From Trabulsiella odontotermitis (lineage in GTDB: Bacteria > Pseudomonadota > Gammaproteobacteria > Enterobacterales > Enterobacteriaceae), in contig NZ_LIFX01000010.1 of NCBI RefSeq assembly GCF_001297775.1, forward strand, positions 1-64,000: DNA of 64,000 nucleotides, in the 5' to 3' direction. Under the pieces are notes generated by a model. It did no database searches and was not told the DNA's origin. It saw only the letters and a list, made by a program, of their open reading frames with translations. Shown piece by piece: positions 34,469 through 43,983 of the stretch; within the stretch, counting starts at the first letter, position 1; each line of letters begins with the position of its first letter. Made by a program: the position numbers and the translations under genes.

Positions 34469-35905
34469 TTGAAACGCTGGTCTCTTTTTCCCCGTTCGCT
34501 GCGTCAGCTGGTCATGCTCTCCTTTTTGCTGATCCTGCTGCCGTTGCTGGTGCTGGCCTGGCAGGCGTGGCAGAGCCTGAACACGCTGAGCGCGCAGGCG
34601 GCGCAAACGAACCGCACCACACTGATTGACGCCCGCCGCAGCGAAGCGATGACCAACGTGGCGCTGGAAATGGAGCGCAGCTATCGTCAGTACTGTGTGC
34701 TGGATGACGCGACGCTGGCGAAGGTTTACCAGAGCCAGCGGCGGCGCTATGCCGAGATGCTGGACGCGCACGCGGGCATTCTGCCGGACGACAAACTGTA
34801 CCAGTCGCTGCGTGAAGATCTGGACGCGCTGGAAACCATCCAGTGTAAAAACAGCGGGCCGGACGCGCCGTCCGCAGCACGGCTGGAAGCGTTCGCCAGC
34901 GCGAACACCGAAATGGTACAGGCCACCCGTACGGTGGTTTTCTCGCGCGGACAGCAACTCCAGCACGCCATTGCCGAGCGCGGGCAGTTCTTTGGCTGGC
35001 AGGCGCTGGTGCTGTTTCTGGTGAGTCTGCTGATGGTATTGCTGTTCACCCGCATGATTATCGGCCCGGTGAAAGGCATCGAGCGGATGATCAACCGGCT
35101 GGGGGAAGGGCGGTCGCTGGGGAATACCGTGGTGTTCAAAGGGCCTCGTGAGCTGCGCTCGGTCGGGCAGCGCATCATCTGGCTGAGTGAGCGTCTTGCC
35201 TGGCTGGAATCGCAGCGTCACCAGTTTTTGCGTCACCTTTCCCATGAACTGAAAACGCCGCTCGCCAGTATGCGTGAAGGCACTGAATTGCTGGCGGACC
35301 AGGTGGTCGGTACGCTGACGCCGGAACAAAAAGAGGTGGTCGACATCCTTGATGACAGCAGCCGCAATCTGCAAAAGCTGATTGAACAGTTGCTGGACTA
35401 CAACCGCAAACTGGCTGACAGCGCGACGGAAATGGAAAATGTCGACATCGCCTCGCTGGTGGAAATGGTCATCTCCGCCCACAGTTTACCGGCACGGGCT
35501 AAAATGATGCATACCGAGGTGATGCTCGCCGCACGCGAGTGTCATGCCGAGCCGATGCTGTTAATGAGCGTGCTGGATAATCTCTACTCTAATGCGGTGC
35601 ACTACGGTGCTGAATCCGGTAACATTTATATTCGCAGCCGTACCCTGGGCGAGAAGGTCCGCATTGAGGTTGTGAACACGGGAACACCAATACCTGAGGC
35701 CGAACGCGGGATGATTTTTGAACCGTTCTACCAGGGGAGCCATCAGCGTAAAGGTGCAGTAAAAGGGAGTGGGCTGGGATTAAGCATTGCCAGAGATTGC
35801 GTCCGCCGCATGCACGGTGAACTCAATCTTGTGGATGACAGCGCGGGCGACGTCTGTTTTCGCATCGAGCTCCCTGCCTTCGGGCCAGAACACACACACA
35901 AATAA
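34469..35905 (+). CDS. glrK: Sensor histidine kinase GlrK
   Basis: A membrane sensor kinase of 478 aa for GlrR, in the glmY-controlling system. TM1 is around residues 10-31 and TM2 around 170-195, enclosing a periplasmic helical sensor region. A HAMP domain follows. The phosphoacceptor H-box is HLSHELKTPLASMREG (near 252). The ATPase domain has DNLYSNAVHY and GSGLGLSIARD. The start codon is TTG (34469), with GAGA about 8 bp upstream; no nearby ATG fits. qseG follows after 17 bp. Confidence 0.96.
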   Translation: MKRWSLFPRSLRQLVMLSFLLILLPLLVLAWQAWQSLNTLSAQAAQTNRTTLIDARRSEAMTNVALEMERSYRQYCVLDDATLAKVYQSQRRRYAEMLDAHAGILPDDKLYQSLREDLDALETIQCKNSGPDAPSAARLEAFASANTEMVQATRTVVFSRGQQLQHAIAERGQFFGWQALVLFLVSLLMVLLFTRMIIGPVKGIERMINRLGEGRSLGNTVVFKGPRELRSVGQRIIWLSERLAWLESQRHQFLRHLSHELKTPLASMREGTELLADQVVGTLTPEQKEVVDILDDSSRNLQKLIEQLLDYNRKLADSATEMENVDIASLVEMVISAHSLPARAKMMHTEVMLAARECHAEPMLLMSVLDNLYSNAVHYGAESGNIYIRSRTLGEKVRIEVVNTGTPIPEAERGMIFEPFYQGSHQRKGAVKGSGLGLSIARDCVRRMHGELNLVDDSAGDVCFRIELPAFGPEHTHK

Positions 35906-35922
35906 ATTTCAGTCTGGTGAAT

Positions 35923-36654
35923 ATGTCCCATTTCTTAGCATCAATTTTTAACGCGATGCGCTGGCGTCGCGTCATCTTCCCGGCAATGTCCAGCCTGATG
36001 CTGGCCGGATGTTCATCGGGCCTGATTCATCACGCCGTTGGCGATAAAATAGACGAAAACCTGCCACAGCAACAGGTCGCTGATTTCCTGTCGACCGATT
36101 GTGCCGATATCTGGTCACTCAGCGGTGAAGTCACCGACAAAAACCCGCTCTACTGGCTGCGCGGCATTGACTGCGCGGAACGTTTAACGCCGGAACAGGC
36201 GCGCACGGAAGCCCGGATGCTTGATGGCGAGCGCTGGCAGGAGGCGTTCAAGCGCGGCATTCTGCTGGGGAATGCCAAAATTAACCCGGTCGAACGCCGC
36301 GAGTTGCTGGCGCACATGGATGCCCAGAGCCGTCAAATCCCCACTCAGGTGCGCCCGCTGTTCGAGCTCTGGCGTGACGGACAGGCGTCGCAACTGCAAC
36401 TCTCTGACGAGCGTTCACGCTATGCGAAACTGCAGCAAACCAGCGACAGCGAGCTGGACATTCTGCGCCAGCAACAGCAGCACCTGCGCTCGCAACTGGA
36501 TCTCACCACCCGAAAACTGGAGAACCTGACGGATATTGAACGTCAGCTTTCCACCCGCAAACCCGCCGGAAATTTCAATCCGGACGCCAGTCATGCAGGG
36601 GAGAAACCCCCGGCCACGAAAGATGACGTTCCGTCTGATGAGGATAAGCCATGA
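35923..36654 (+). CDS. qseG: Lipoprotein QseG (YfhG)
   Basis: An outer-membrane lipoprotein of about 243 aa. In E. coli QseG interacts with the sensor kinase of this operon and is needed for type III effector translocation in EHEC. The signal peptide ends in the lipobox MLAGC, near residue 29. The C-terminal half is helical with heptad-like Leu/Gln content (LQQTSDSELDILRQQQQHL). The N-terminal sequence differs clearly from K-12 while the C-terminal TRKLENLTDIERQLSTRKPA is shared. The start is uncertain: ATG 35923, or GTG 35917 two codons earlier. Confidence 0.88.
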   Translation: MSHFLASIFNAMRWRRVIFPAMSSLMLAGCSSGLIHHAVGDKIDENLPQQQVADFLSTDCADIWSLSGEVTDKNPLYWLRGIDCAERLTPEQARTEARMLDGERWQEAFKRGILLGNAKINPVERRELLAHMDAQSRQIPTQVRPLFELWRDGQASQLQLSDERSRYAKLQQTSDSELDILRQQQQHLRSQLDLTTRKLENLTDIERQLSTRKPAGNFNPDASHAGEKPPATKDDVPSDEDKP

Positions 36655-37988
36655 TCACCCGCAAGCCTGCCCGCCTGTTACTGGTTGATGACGATCCCGG
36701 CCTGCTCAAGCTGCTTGGCATGCGGCTCAGCAGTGAAGGTTACAGCGTCGTCACCGCGGAGAGTGGTCAGGAAGGGTTGCGCGTGCTGGCACGGGAAAAG
36801 ATAGACCTGGTGATCAGCGATCTGCGAATGGATGAGATGGACGGCCTGCAATTGTTTGCCGAGATCCAGAAGATGCAGCCGGGAATGCCGGTGATCATCC
36901 TCACTGCGCACGGCTCGATCCCGGAAGCGGTCAGCGCCACGCAACAGGGCGTGTTCAGTTTCCTCACCAAACCCGTCGACCGTGACGCGCTGTACAAAGC
37001 CATTGACGAGGCGCTGGAGCATTCGGCGCCCGCTGGTGACGACCAGTGGCGGGAATCTATCGTCACCCGTAGTCCGCTGATGCTGCGCCTGCTGGAGCAG
37101 GCCAGAATGGTGGCGCAATCGGATGTCAGCGTGTTGATCGTCGGGCAGAGCGGCACCGGGAAAGAGATTTTTGCCCAGGCGATCCACAACGCCAGCTCGC
37201 GCAGCACGAAACCGTTTATCGCCATTAACTGCGGCGCCTTACCGGAACAGTTGCTGGAATCAGAACTGTTTGGTCATGCGCGCGGCGCCTTTACCGGCGC
37301 GGTGAGCAACCGTGAAGGGCTGTTCCAGGCGGCGGAAGGCGGCACGCTGTTTCTTGATGAGATCGGCGACATGCCGATTTCGTTGCAGGTCAAACTGCTG
37401 CGCGTACTGCAGGAACGGAAAGTACGGCCGCTGGGCAGCAACCGGGATATCGACATCGACGTGCGTATCATTTCCGCCACGCACCGTGACCTGCCAAAAG
37501 CGATGGCGCGCGGTGAATTTCGTGAAGATCTGTTCTATCGACTGAATGTCGTGAACCTGAAAATTCCGGCGCTGGCTGAACGTACGGAAGACATTCCGCT
37601 GCTGGCGAATCATCTGCTGCGTCAGTCGGCGGACAGGCACAAGCCGTTTGTGCGCGCGTTTTCCACCGATGCGATGAAACGTCTGATGGCGGCGAGCTGG
37701 CCCGGTAACGTGCGCCAGCTGGTGAACGTCATTGAGCAGTGCGTGGCGCTGACCTCCTCGCCGGTCATCAGCGATGCGCTGGTGGAGCAGGCGCTGGAAG
37801 GCGAAAACACCGCGCTGCCGACCTTTGTCGAGGCGCGTAACCAGTTCGAGCTCAACTACCTGCGCAAGCTGTTGCAGATCACCCGCGGTAACGTGACCCA
37901 TGCGGCGCGAATGGCGGGGCGCAACCGTACGGAGTTCTACAAGCTGCTGTCCCGCCACGAGCTGGACGCAAATGATTTTAAAGAGTAG
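36651..37988 (+). CDS. glrR: Sigma-54-dependent response regulator GlrR
   Basis: An NtrC-family activator of 445 aa that drives sigma-54 transcription of glmY. The receiver domain (1-120) has the phosphorylated Asp in DLVISDLRMDEMDG (near 56). The AAA+ domain (about 140-370) has Walker A GQSGTGKE, the sigma-54-contacting loop GAFTGA and Walker B GGTLFLDEIGD. The C-terminal Fis-type helix-turn-helix contains GNVTHAARMAGRNRTEFYKLL. It overlaps qseG by 4 bp. Confidence 0.97.
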   Translation: MITRKPARLLLVDDDPGLLKLLGMRLSSEGYSVVTAESGQEGLRVLAREKIDLVISDLRMDEMDGLQLFAEIQKMQPGMPVIILTAHGSIPEAVSATQQGVFSFLTKPVDRDALYKAIDEALEHSAPAGDDQWRESIVTRSPLMLRLLEQARMVAQSDVSVLIVGQSGTGKEIFAQAIHNASSRSTKPFIAINCGALPEQLLESELFGHARGAFTGAVSNREGLFQAAEGGTLFLDEIGDMPISLQVKLLRVLQERKVRPLGSNRDIDIDVRIISATHRDLPKAMARGEFREDLFYRLNVVNLKIPALAERTEDIPLLANHLLRQSADRHKPFVRAFSTDAMKRLMAASWPGNVRQLVNVIEQCVALTSSPVISDALVEQALEGENTALPTFVEARNQFELNYLRKLLQITRGNVTHAARMAGRNRTEFYKLLSRHELDANDFKE

Positions 37989-38020
37989 TACCACAATTTT
38001 CAGACGACTTTTTCCGGCGA

Positions 38021-38026
38021 TATGAT
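38021..38026 (+). promoter_or_regulatory. -10 element of glnB
   Basis: TATGAT located 40 bp before the glnB start, with a TTTTCA at 37997 (18-bp spacer) as possible -35. Confidence 0.5.
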
Positions 38027-38031
38027 ACGGT

Positions 38032-38405
<374 letters not shown>

Positions 38406-38452
38406 TAAAAAACGTCCCCTCGCCGCCACGGGAGAGGGGATGCCATTCCTCT

Positions 38453-39631
38453 TTACAGCACTTTATGTGGGCCGAAACATTCGTAATGAATATGATCCTG
38501 GCTCACTCCCAGCGTCACCAGTTGCTTCGCGGCAAACTGCATGAAACCGACCGGACCGCAGAGATAAAACTGAGTCTGCGGATCGGTAAACTGACCTTCC
38601 AGCGCCGTTAAATCCATCATCCCTTCGCTGTCAAAGCGATCACCTTCCTGCGGAATGCGATACCAGGTGTGGGCGCTGAAGTTGGGCAATTTGCTACCGT
38701 GCGCCGCCACTTCATCGGCAAAAGCGTGAACATTGCCGTTCTCAGCGGCGTGAAACCAGTTCACCTGTGCCTGATGATCGGTGTGCGCCAGTGTATCCAG
38801 CATCGCCAGCATCGGCGTCTGACCCACGCCTGCGGAAATCAGCGTCACCGGCGTTGTCGGTTCAACGTGCATAAAGAAATCACCTGCTGGTGCCGCCAGA
38901 TGTACCACATCGCCGACGCTGGCGCTGTCATGCAGCCATTCAGAAACCTGACCGCCGTTTTCGCGTTTCACGGCGATGCGATAGCGTTTGCCGTCCGGCT
39001 TGCGGGTCAGTGAGTACTGACGAATTTCCTGATGTGCAAACCCTTCCGGCTTCAGCCAGACACCGAGATACTGCCCCGGCTGATAATCCGCCACCGGCTG
39101 GCCGTCTACCGGTTCGAACTCGAAGCTGGTGATGAGCGCACTGCGCGGGGTTTTGCTGACGAGTCGGAATGCGCGTGTGCCTTCCCAGCCGCCCTGTTTA
39201 CTGGCGTTGTGCTGATAAAGCTCCGCTTCACGGTTGATGAACACGCCCGCCAGCACGCCATAGGCTTTGCCCCACGCGTCGAGCACTTCCTGGCCCGGGC
39301 TGAACATCTCATCAAGGGTCGCCAGCAGGTGGCTGCCAACAATGTTGTACTGCTCGGGTTTGATCTGGAAACTGGTGTGTTTCTGGGCGATTTTTTCTAC
39401 CGCCGGTAACAGCGCCGCCAGATTATCAAGGTTGCTGGCGTAAGCGGCGATGGCGTTGAACAGGGCTTCGCGCTGATCGCCATTACGCTGGTTGCTCATG
39501 TTGAAAATCTCTTTGAGCTCCGGGTTATGGGTGAACATGCGATCGTAAAAATGGGCGGTGAGTTTAGGGCCGGTTTCGACCAGAAGAGGGATGGTGGATT
39601 TAACCGTAGCGATGGTTTGCGCGTCGAGCAT
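38453..39631 (-). CDS. hmp: Flavohemoprotein / nitric oxide dioxygenase Hmp
   Basis: It oxidises NO to nitrate with O2 and NADPH, and is a main nitrosative-stress defence. It has 392 aa, slightly short of 396 in E. coli. The globin domain (1-140) starts [17 protein letters not shown]. The FAD domain has [19 protein letters not shown] and the NAD(P) domain [14 protein letters not shown]. The C-terminus is [11 protein letters not shown]. An NsrR box lies about 27 bp upstream of its start. Confidence 0.97.
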   Translation of the reverse strand: MLDAQTIATVKSTIPLLVETGPKLTAHFYDRMFTHNPELKEIFNMSNQRNGDQREALFNAIAAYASNLDNLAALLPAVEKIAQKHTSFQIKPEQYNIVGSHLLATLDEMFSPGQEVLDAWGKAYGVLAGVFINREAELYQHNASKQGGWEGTRAFRLVSKTPRSALITSFEFEPVDGQPVADYQPGQYLGVWLKPEGFAHQEIRQYSLTRKPDGKRYRIAVKRENGGQVSEWLHDSASVGDVVHLAAPAGDFFMHVEPTTPVTLISAGVGQTPMLAMLDTLAHTDHQAQVNWFHAAENGNVHAFADEVAAHGSKLPNFSAHTWYRIPQEGDRFDSEGMMDLTALEGQFTDPQTQFYLCGPVGFMQFAAKQLVTLGVSQDHIHYECFGPHKVL

Positions 39632-39657
39632 AGCAGCTTCCTTTTTATGTTACTTTA

Positions 39658-39680
39658 ATGATGCATTTTAAATGCATCTT
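39658..39680. promoter_or_regulatory. NsrR operator of hmp
   Basis: An 11-1-11 inverted repeat with core ATGCATTTTAAATGCAT, differing from the NsrR consensus in one outer base. The position upstream of hmp matches the NO-responsive operator of E. coli. Confidence 0.93.
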
Positions 39681-39801
39681 ATAAAAATGTCCCTACGTTG
39701 TAAATGGATCTTTGCTGCGTGAAAAATTTGCATCACAAACCTGAAAAGAAATCCTTAAGTAATGAGAAGTGCTTTATTCCTCAACTCCTTGTGGGATCAC
39801 G

Positions 39802-39817
39802 ACGTAATCGTTTGCGT
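39802..39817. promoter_or_regulatory. PurR operator upstream of glyA
   Basis: ACGTAATCGTTTGCGT; its reverse complement ACGCAAACGATTACGT is a full PurR consensus match. It lies 134 bp before the glyA start and upstream of the -10 (TATACT, 39859-39864). Confidence 0.9.
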
Positions 39818-39858
39818 AAATTACTTTGTCAAGACCTGTTATCGCAGAACTAATCAGT

Positions 39859-39864
39859 TATACT
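39859..39864 (+). promoter_or_regulatory. -10 element of glyA
   Basis: TATACT with CTGTTA 17 bp upstream as a weak -35. The long leader (about 65 nt) before the start is as in other enterobacteria. I did not find a convincing MetR box. Confidence 0.5.
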
Positions 39865-39935
39865 GTGGGCCGTTGTCCAAAACGGACCCCTTTTCAGGGT
39901 TGAAATTCTATCGTTAGCTGAGTCAGGAGATGCGG

Positions 39936-41189
39936 ATGTTAAAGCGTGAAATGAACATTGCCGATTATGATGCCGAACTGTGGCAGGCTATGGAGCAGGA
40001 AAAAGTACGTCAGGAAGAGCACATTGAACTGATCGCCTCCGAAAACTACACCAGCCCGCGCGTGATGCAGGCGCAGGGATCTCAGCTGACCAACAAATAC
40101 GCGGAAGGGTATCCGGGCAAACGCTACTACGGCGGCTGCGAATATGTGGATATCGTTGAGCAACTGGCGATCGACCGTGCGAAAGCACTGTTCGGCGCTG
40201 ACTACGCGAACGTGCAGCCGCACTCCGGCTCTCAGGCCAACTTCGCGGTGTATACTGCGTTGCTGCAACCGGGCGATACCGTTCTGGGTATGAACCTGGC
40301 GCAAGGCGGTCACCTGACGCACGGCTCTCCGGTTAACTTCTCTGGCAAACTGTACAACATCATTCCTTACGGTATTGATGAGACCGGTAAAATTGACTAC
40401 GACGACATGGCGAAGCAGGCGCAGACCCACAAACCGAAGATGATCATCGGTGGTTTCTCTGCGTACTCCGGTATTGTTGACTGGGCAAAAATGCGTGAAA
40501 TCGCTGACAGCATCGGCGCATACCTGTTCGTCGATATGGCGCACGTCGCCGGTCTTATTGCCGCAGGCGTGTATCCGAACCCGGTTCCGCATGCGCACGT
40601 GGTGACCACCACGACCCACAAAACCCTGGCGGGTCCGCGTGGCGGCCTGATCCTGGCGAAAGGCGGTGACGAAGAGCTGTACAAGAAACTGAACTCTGCG
40701 GTGTTCCCAAGCGCACAGGGCGGCCCGCTGATGCACGTTATCGCGGCGAAAGCCGTGGCGCTGAAAGAAGCGATGGAGCCAGAGTTCAAAGTTTACCAGC
40801 AGCAGGTAGCGAAAAACGCCAAAGCGATGGTGGAAGTGTTCCTGAAACGTGGCTACAAAGTGGTGTCTGGCGGTACTGAAAACCACCTGTTCCTGCTGGA
40901 TCTGGTCGACAAAAACCTGACCGGTAAAGAAGCTGATGCCGCGCTGGGTCGTGCCAACATCACCGTGAACAAAAACAGCGTCCCGAATGATCCGAAGAGC
41001 CCGTTTGTCACCTCCGGTGTTCGTATCGGCTCTCCGGCTGTCACCCGCCGCGGCTTTAAAGAAGCGGAAGTGAAAGAGCTGGCAGGCTGGATGTGTGATG
41101 TGCTGGACAACATCAACGACGAAGCGAACATCGAGCGTATTAAGGGCAAAGTGCTGGATATCTGCGCCCGCTTCCCGGTTTACGCATAA
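39936..41189 (+). CDS. glyA: Serine hydroxymethyltransferase GlyA
   Basis: A PLP enzyme of 417 aa interconverting serine and glycine with tetrahydrofolate, the main source of one-carbon units. The PLP lysine is in [15 protein letters not shown] (near 229). Other conserved segments are [18 protein letters not shown] and DMAHVAGL. The ATG at 39936 ([15 protein letters not shown]) has AGGAG six bases upstream; an ATG at 39930 is too close to it. Sequence details ([19 protein letters not shown]) are nearer to Salmonella/Citrobacter than to K-12 from memory. Confidence 0.98.
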   Translation: MLKREMNIADYDAELWQAMEQEKVRQEEHIELIASENYTSPRVMQAQGSQLTNKYAEGYPGKRYYGGCEYVDIVEQLAIDRAKALFGADYANVQPHSGSQANFAVYTALLQPGDTVLGMNLAQGGHLTHGSPVNFSGKLYNIIPYGIDETGKIDYDDMAKQAQTHKPKMIIGGFSAYSGIVDWAKMREIADSIGAYLFVDMAHVAGLIAAGVYPNPVPHAHVVTTTTHKTLAGPRGGLILAKGGDEELYKKLNSAVFPSAQGGPLMHVIAAKAVALKEAMEPEFKVYQQQVAKNAKAMVEVFLKRGYKVVSGGTENHLFLLDLVDKNLTGKEADAALGRANITVNKNSVPNDPKSPFVTSGVRIGSPAVTRRGFKEAEVKELAGWMCDVLDNINDEANIERIKGKVLDICARFPVYA

Positions 41190-41203
41190 TCAGACTGCAA
41201 TAA

Positions 41204-41233
41204 AAAAGGCCGCGTCAGCGGCCTTTACTTTTT
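41204..41233. terminator. Bidirectional terminator between glyA and yphA
   Basis: AAAAAAGGCCGC-GTCA-GCGGCCTTTACTTTTT: an 8-9 bp stem with a tetraloop, A-run upstream and T-rich downstream, between convergent stops. Confidence 0.92.
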
Positions 41234-41656
41234 CTAGCGTCGGTCGAGGGAAATCGCCCCCGGCCCGGTGATCGCCAGCAGGAGAAACGCGCCGGCGATG
41301 CTCACGTTTTTATAGAAATTAATCATATTCGGCACCACCGCGTCGCCGCTCATATCCCAGTAGTGGTGACCAATCACCGCCGTTCCCAGCGTATAAAAAA
41401 TGAAAATCACCGCCAGCGGACGGGTGAAAAAACCGAGCACGATGAGGATCGCCGCCGGGACTTCCATAATGATCGCAATAATCGCCGACAGCGTCGGCAA
41501 CGGCGCGCCGGAGCTGGCCATATACTGCACGGTACCGCTGAAACCGAGCATTTTCGGATAACCGAAAAGGATGAACAGCAGCACGATGGCGATGCGGGCG
41601 ATCAACAGCAACAGATGGCGTGACTGACCAAACTCAAAATAGCGAAGCGATTGCAT
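41234..41656 (-). CDS. yphA: DoxX-family inner membrane protein YphA
   Basis: A 140-aa integral membrane protein of the DoxX/YphA family. Four hydrophobic segments are visible (about 16-37, 58-79, 85-105, 118-137), with family motifs [23 protein letters not shown] (split over TM1 and its loop) and [19 protein letters not shown]. Function is unproven; DoxX relatives are associated with redox or sulfur metabolism. It has a GAGGGAA ribosome binding site. It is 77 bp downstream of the SIS gene on the same strand, so it may belong to that transcript or have its own promoter. Confidence 0.92.
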   Translation of the reverse strand: MQSLRYFEFGQSRHLLLLIARIAIVLLFILFGYPKMLGFSGTVQYMASSGAPLPTLSAIIAIIMEVPAAILIVLGFFTRPLAVIFIFYTLGTAVIGHHYWDMSGDAVVPNMINFYKNVSIAGAFLLLAITGPGAISLDRR

Positions 41657-41733
41657 GACAGTTCCCTCTTAAACAGGTGTGATTTAAACGTAATACACAT
41701 TTTCCTGCTCTGCCATGCCGCTCACTGGTGATA

Positions 41734-42333
41734 TTACGGCTCCTGACGCAACGTTAACCCCACATCGCCCCCCGGATGAACCGCCAGCAGGGTCTCTTTC
41801 GAATACCCGCTCTCGTGCATCAGGCAGACGCAGGCGGCGTCGAAAATCGCCAGCACCAGCACAATCGAGGTGGTTGCCAGCATGTCGAGGGGATCGGCTT
41901 CACGCTGCACGCCAGTGGAGATCACCAGCCGTGAGGCCTGCGCTATCGCTGACGCCGGGTTTTCCGTCACGCTAATCACCGGCACATTACGGCTCGCCAG
42001 CCCCGGCAGCAGGCGAGTCAGCTCGTCCGAGTTACCGCCACGCGAGAGCATAATCAGCAGATCATCAGCACGCAGAAAGCCGAGATCGCCATGGGCGGCG
42101 TCGGTGGCGCTCAGGTAGATGGCCGGGCGTTCGACGCAGGCGAACATATGGGCAATTTTGCGCGCCGCAATGCCGGAGGTGCCAACGCCGGTGACCACAA
42201 TTTTGCCTTTGCAGCCGCGCAACTCCGCCATCAGTTGCTGCCAGACGGCCTCGTCGAGGTGCTGACCCAACCCGGCCAGCGCGTCACTGTAGAGTTTCCA
42301 CGTATCGGTGGCCTGTTGCCACGGGCGGGTCAT
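41734..42333 (-). CDS. SIS-domain phosphosugar isomerase-like protein (KdsD/GutQ type, no CBS)
   Basis: A 199-aa single SIS domain resembling the isomerase half of KdsD and GutQ (D-arabinose 5-phosphate isomerases) but without the CBS pair. The alignment is clear: GKIVVTGVGTSG, DAAHGDLGFL, RGGNSDEL, QREADPL and HPGGDVG. Equivalents of KdsD Glu111, Glu152 and His193 are kept as Glu104, Glu145 and His186. The usual Lys59 of GxGKSG is replaced by Thr52. It may therefore isomerise another phosphosugar or only bind one. The ATG overlaps the kinase stop by 4 bp, so the two are translationally coupled and likely act in one pathway. Confidence 0.85.
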   Translation of the reverse strand: MTRPWQQATDTWKLYSDALAGLGQHLDEAVWQQLMAELRGCKGKIVVTGVGTSGIAARKIAHMFACVERPAIYLSATDAAHGDLGFLRADDLLIMLSRGGNSDELTRLLPGLASRNVPVISVTENPASAIAQASRLVISTGVQREADPLDMLATTSIVLVLAIFDAACVCLMHESGYSKETLLAVHPGGDVGLTLRQEP

Positions 42334-43967
42334 GCGCCCTCCTGCATCAGCTGGCGGTATTTCATATGGTCCTGATACATCTCGTGGAACACCTGATATT
42401 TCCGGTCGTAATACTGTTTGATGCGGTTGGTCTGCGGCGTCACCGTTTTACCGATGCGACTCATCGCTGACATCGCTTCCGGGAAGGTCTCGAAGACGCC
42501 CGCCGCCACCGTACCCATCATCGCCCCGCCGAGCAGCATGGCTTCGCTCTCTTCCGGTAACAGCATGGCGCAGCCGGTGGCATTCGCATGCTCTTGTACG
42601 AAGATCGGGTTTTTGGTGCCGCCACCGCTCGCCATGATGGTGTCAATGGCGTAACCGCTCTGATTCATGGTTTCGATGATATGCCGCGTGCCAAGGGCGA
42701 TGGCCTGAATAGTCGCCAGATAATGCAGCGCCATATCTTCCGGGGTGCGCGACAGCTTCAGGCCGGTCATTGTGCCGGTGAGCGTCGGGTTGGCGCGCGG
42801 TGAACGGTTGCCGTGGAAGTAGGGCAGGATGTGAATATCGCGGGTCAGGAAAGCGATGTTCTCCGGCTCGCCAGCCATCTTGCGCAACAATGCATTCAGC
42901 GCTTCGTAAATGGTGTGTCCCTGGGTTTTGGCCTGCGCCAGCAGCGTCTCATAGCAGGGGTGCGACTGAATAATATGGTCGATAAGCGCCCCGGTCGCTG
43001 ACTGCCCGCCTTCGTTGAGCCAGTAATCCGGCAGCACGGCAGAATAATAGGGACCCCAGACGCCGCCAATAAACCGCGGCTGCCGGGAGATGGCCATATG
43101 CCCCGTTGAGGTGCCGCCAATCAGCGCAATGCGGCGGTCGAAATCCGCCACGTCGCCCGACACGCCACTGGCGCCCAGGGTGCCGAGCGTCCCGGCATGC
43201 GCATCGATAATCGACACGCTGACCGCCGTGCCGGGGATCAGCCCCATTTCGCTGGCGGCGCGCTGCGTCAGGCCGTGGCCGAGCGGCTCGCCCATGGTTT
43301 TCACATAGCGGCCAATTTTTTCCGCATCATGCTCCAGCAAATCTTCCAGCCCAATCTCGCGGAAGTAGCTGGCGTCCCATTTGTCTTCGTGACCCATATA
43401 GGTCCACTTACAGACGGTGGAGCACAACGAGCGCGTGTCATCGTTGGTGGCGCGCCAGGTGAGGAAATCCGGCAAGTCGAAATAGTATCCGGCATTCGCC
43501 CAGGTGTTCGGCATATGCTGTTTCAGCCACAACAGTTTTGGCGTCTGCATTTCCGGGGAGATAATCCCGCCGACGTAATCCAGCACCCGGTGGTGCAGGG
43601 CGTTGATACGATCAGCCTGGGAGATGGCGCGGTGATCCATCCACACGATGATATTCTGCTCGCTGCGCCCGGAGGGGCTGATGGTCAGCGGCTTGCCTTC
43701 TTTATCCAGCACCACCAGCGAACAGGTGGCGTCAAAGCCTAATCCTTTGACCTGAATCGGGTTGATGTCGGCCTGATTGACCGCATCGCGCACCGCGTTG
43801 CAGACCGCCTGCCAGATATTGTCCGAGGATTGTTCAACGAAATCGGCCTGCGGGCGATAAATCTCAATGGCCCGGCTCGCTTGTCCTACCATCCTGCCGT
43901 TCAGGTCAAACACGCCTGCGCGGGCGCTTCCGGTACCTACATCTACACCAATGAAGTAACTCGCCAT
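42330..43967 (-). CDS. FGGY-family carbohydrate kinase, predicted D-ribulokinase type
   Basis: A 545-aa sugar kinase of the FGGY (hexokinase/actin fold) family. The N-terminal phosphate loop is GVDVGTGSARAGVFD (residues 7-21). TCSLVVLD at 81-88 is the TCSLV signature associated with D-ribulose kinases (yeast Ydr109c, human FGGY). The second half has GGTSTGHM, the helix IQAIALGTRHIIE and the ATP-binding ASGGGTKNP. The likely reaction is ATP-dependent phosphorylation of a ketopentose (D-ribulose to D-ribulose 5-phosphate) in the cytosol. A related pentulose or pentitol substrate is possible. It has a GGAGAA ribosome binding site and is 16 bp after the permease gene, in the ABC operon. Confidence 0.88.
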   Translation of the reverse strand: MASYFIGVDVGTGSARAGVFDLNGRMVGQASRAIEIYRPQADFVEQSSDNIWQAVCNAVRDAVNQADINPIQVKGLGFDATCSLVVLDKEGKPLTISPSGRSEQNIIVWMDHRAISQADRINALHHRVLDYVGGIISPEMQTPKLLWLKQHMPNTWANAGYYFDLPDFLTWRATNDDTRSLCSTVCKWTYMGHEDKWDASYFREIGLEDLLEHDAEKIGRYVKTMGEPLGHGLTQRAASEMGLIPGTAVSVSIIDAHAGTLGTLGASGVSGDVADFDRRIALIGGTSTGHMAISRQPRFIGGVWGPYYSAVLPDYWLNEGGQSATGALIDHIIQSHPCYETLLAQAKTQGHTIYEALNALLRKMAGEPENIAFLTRDIHILPYFHGNRSPRANPTLTGTMTGLKLSRTPEDMALHYLATIQAIALGTRHIIETMNQSGYAIDTIMASGGGTKNPIFVQEHANATGCAMLLPEESEAMLLGGAMMGTVAAGVFETFPEAMSAMSRIGKTVTPQTNRIKQYYDRKYQVFHEMYQDHMKYRQLMQEGA

Positions 43968-43983
43968 TATTCTTCTCCTGAAA

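Noticed and set aside
38406-38452. Inverted repeat TCCCCTC/GAGGGGA between glnB and hmp as a terminator
   Set aside because: The 7-bp stem has a long loop and no T-run on either strand, so it cannot be called an intrinsic terminator with confidence.
39720-39780. Possible MetR box for glyA
   Set aside because: Only a half-site-like TGAA was found; no TGAA-N5-TTCA inverted repeat.
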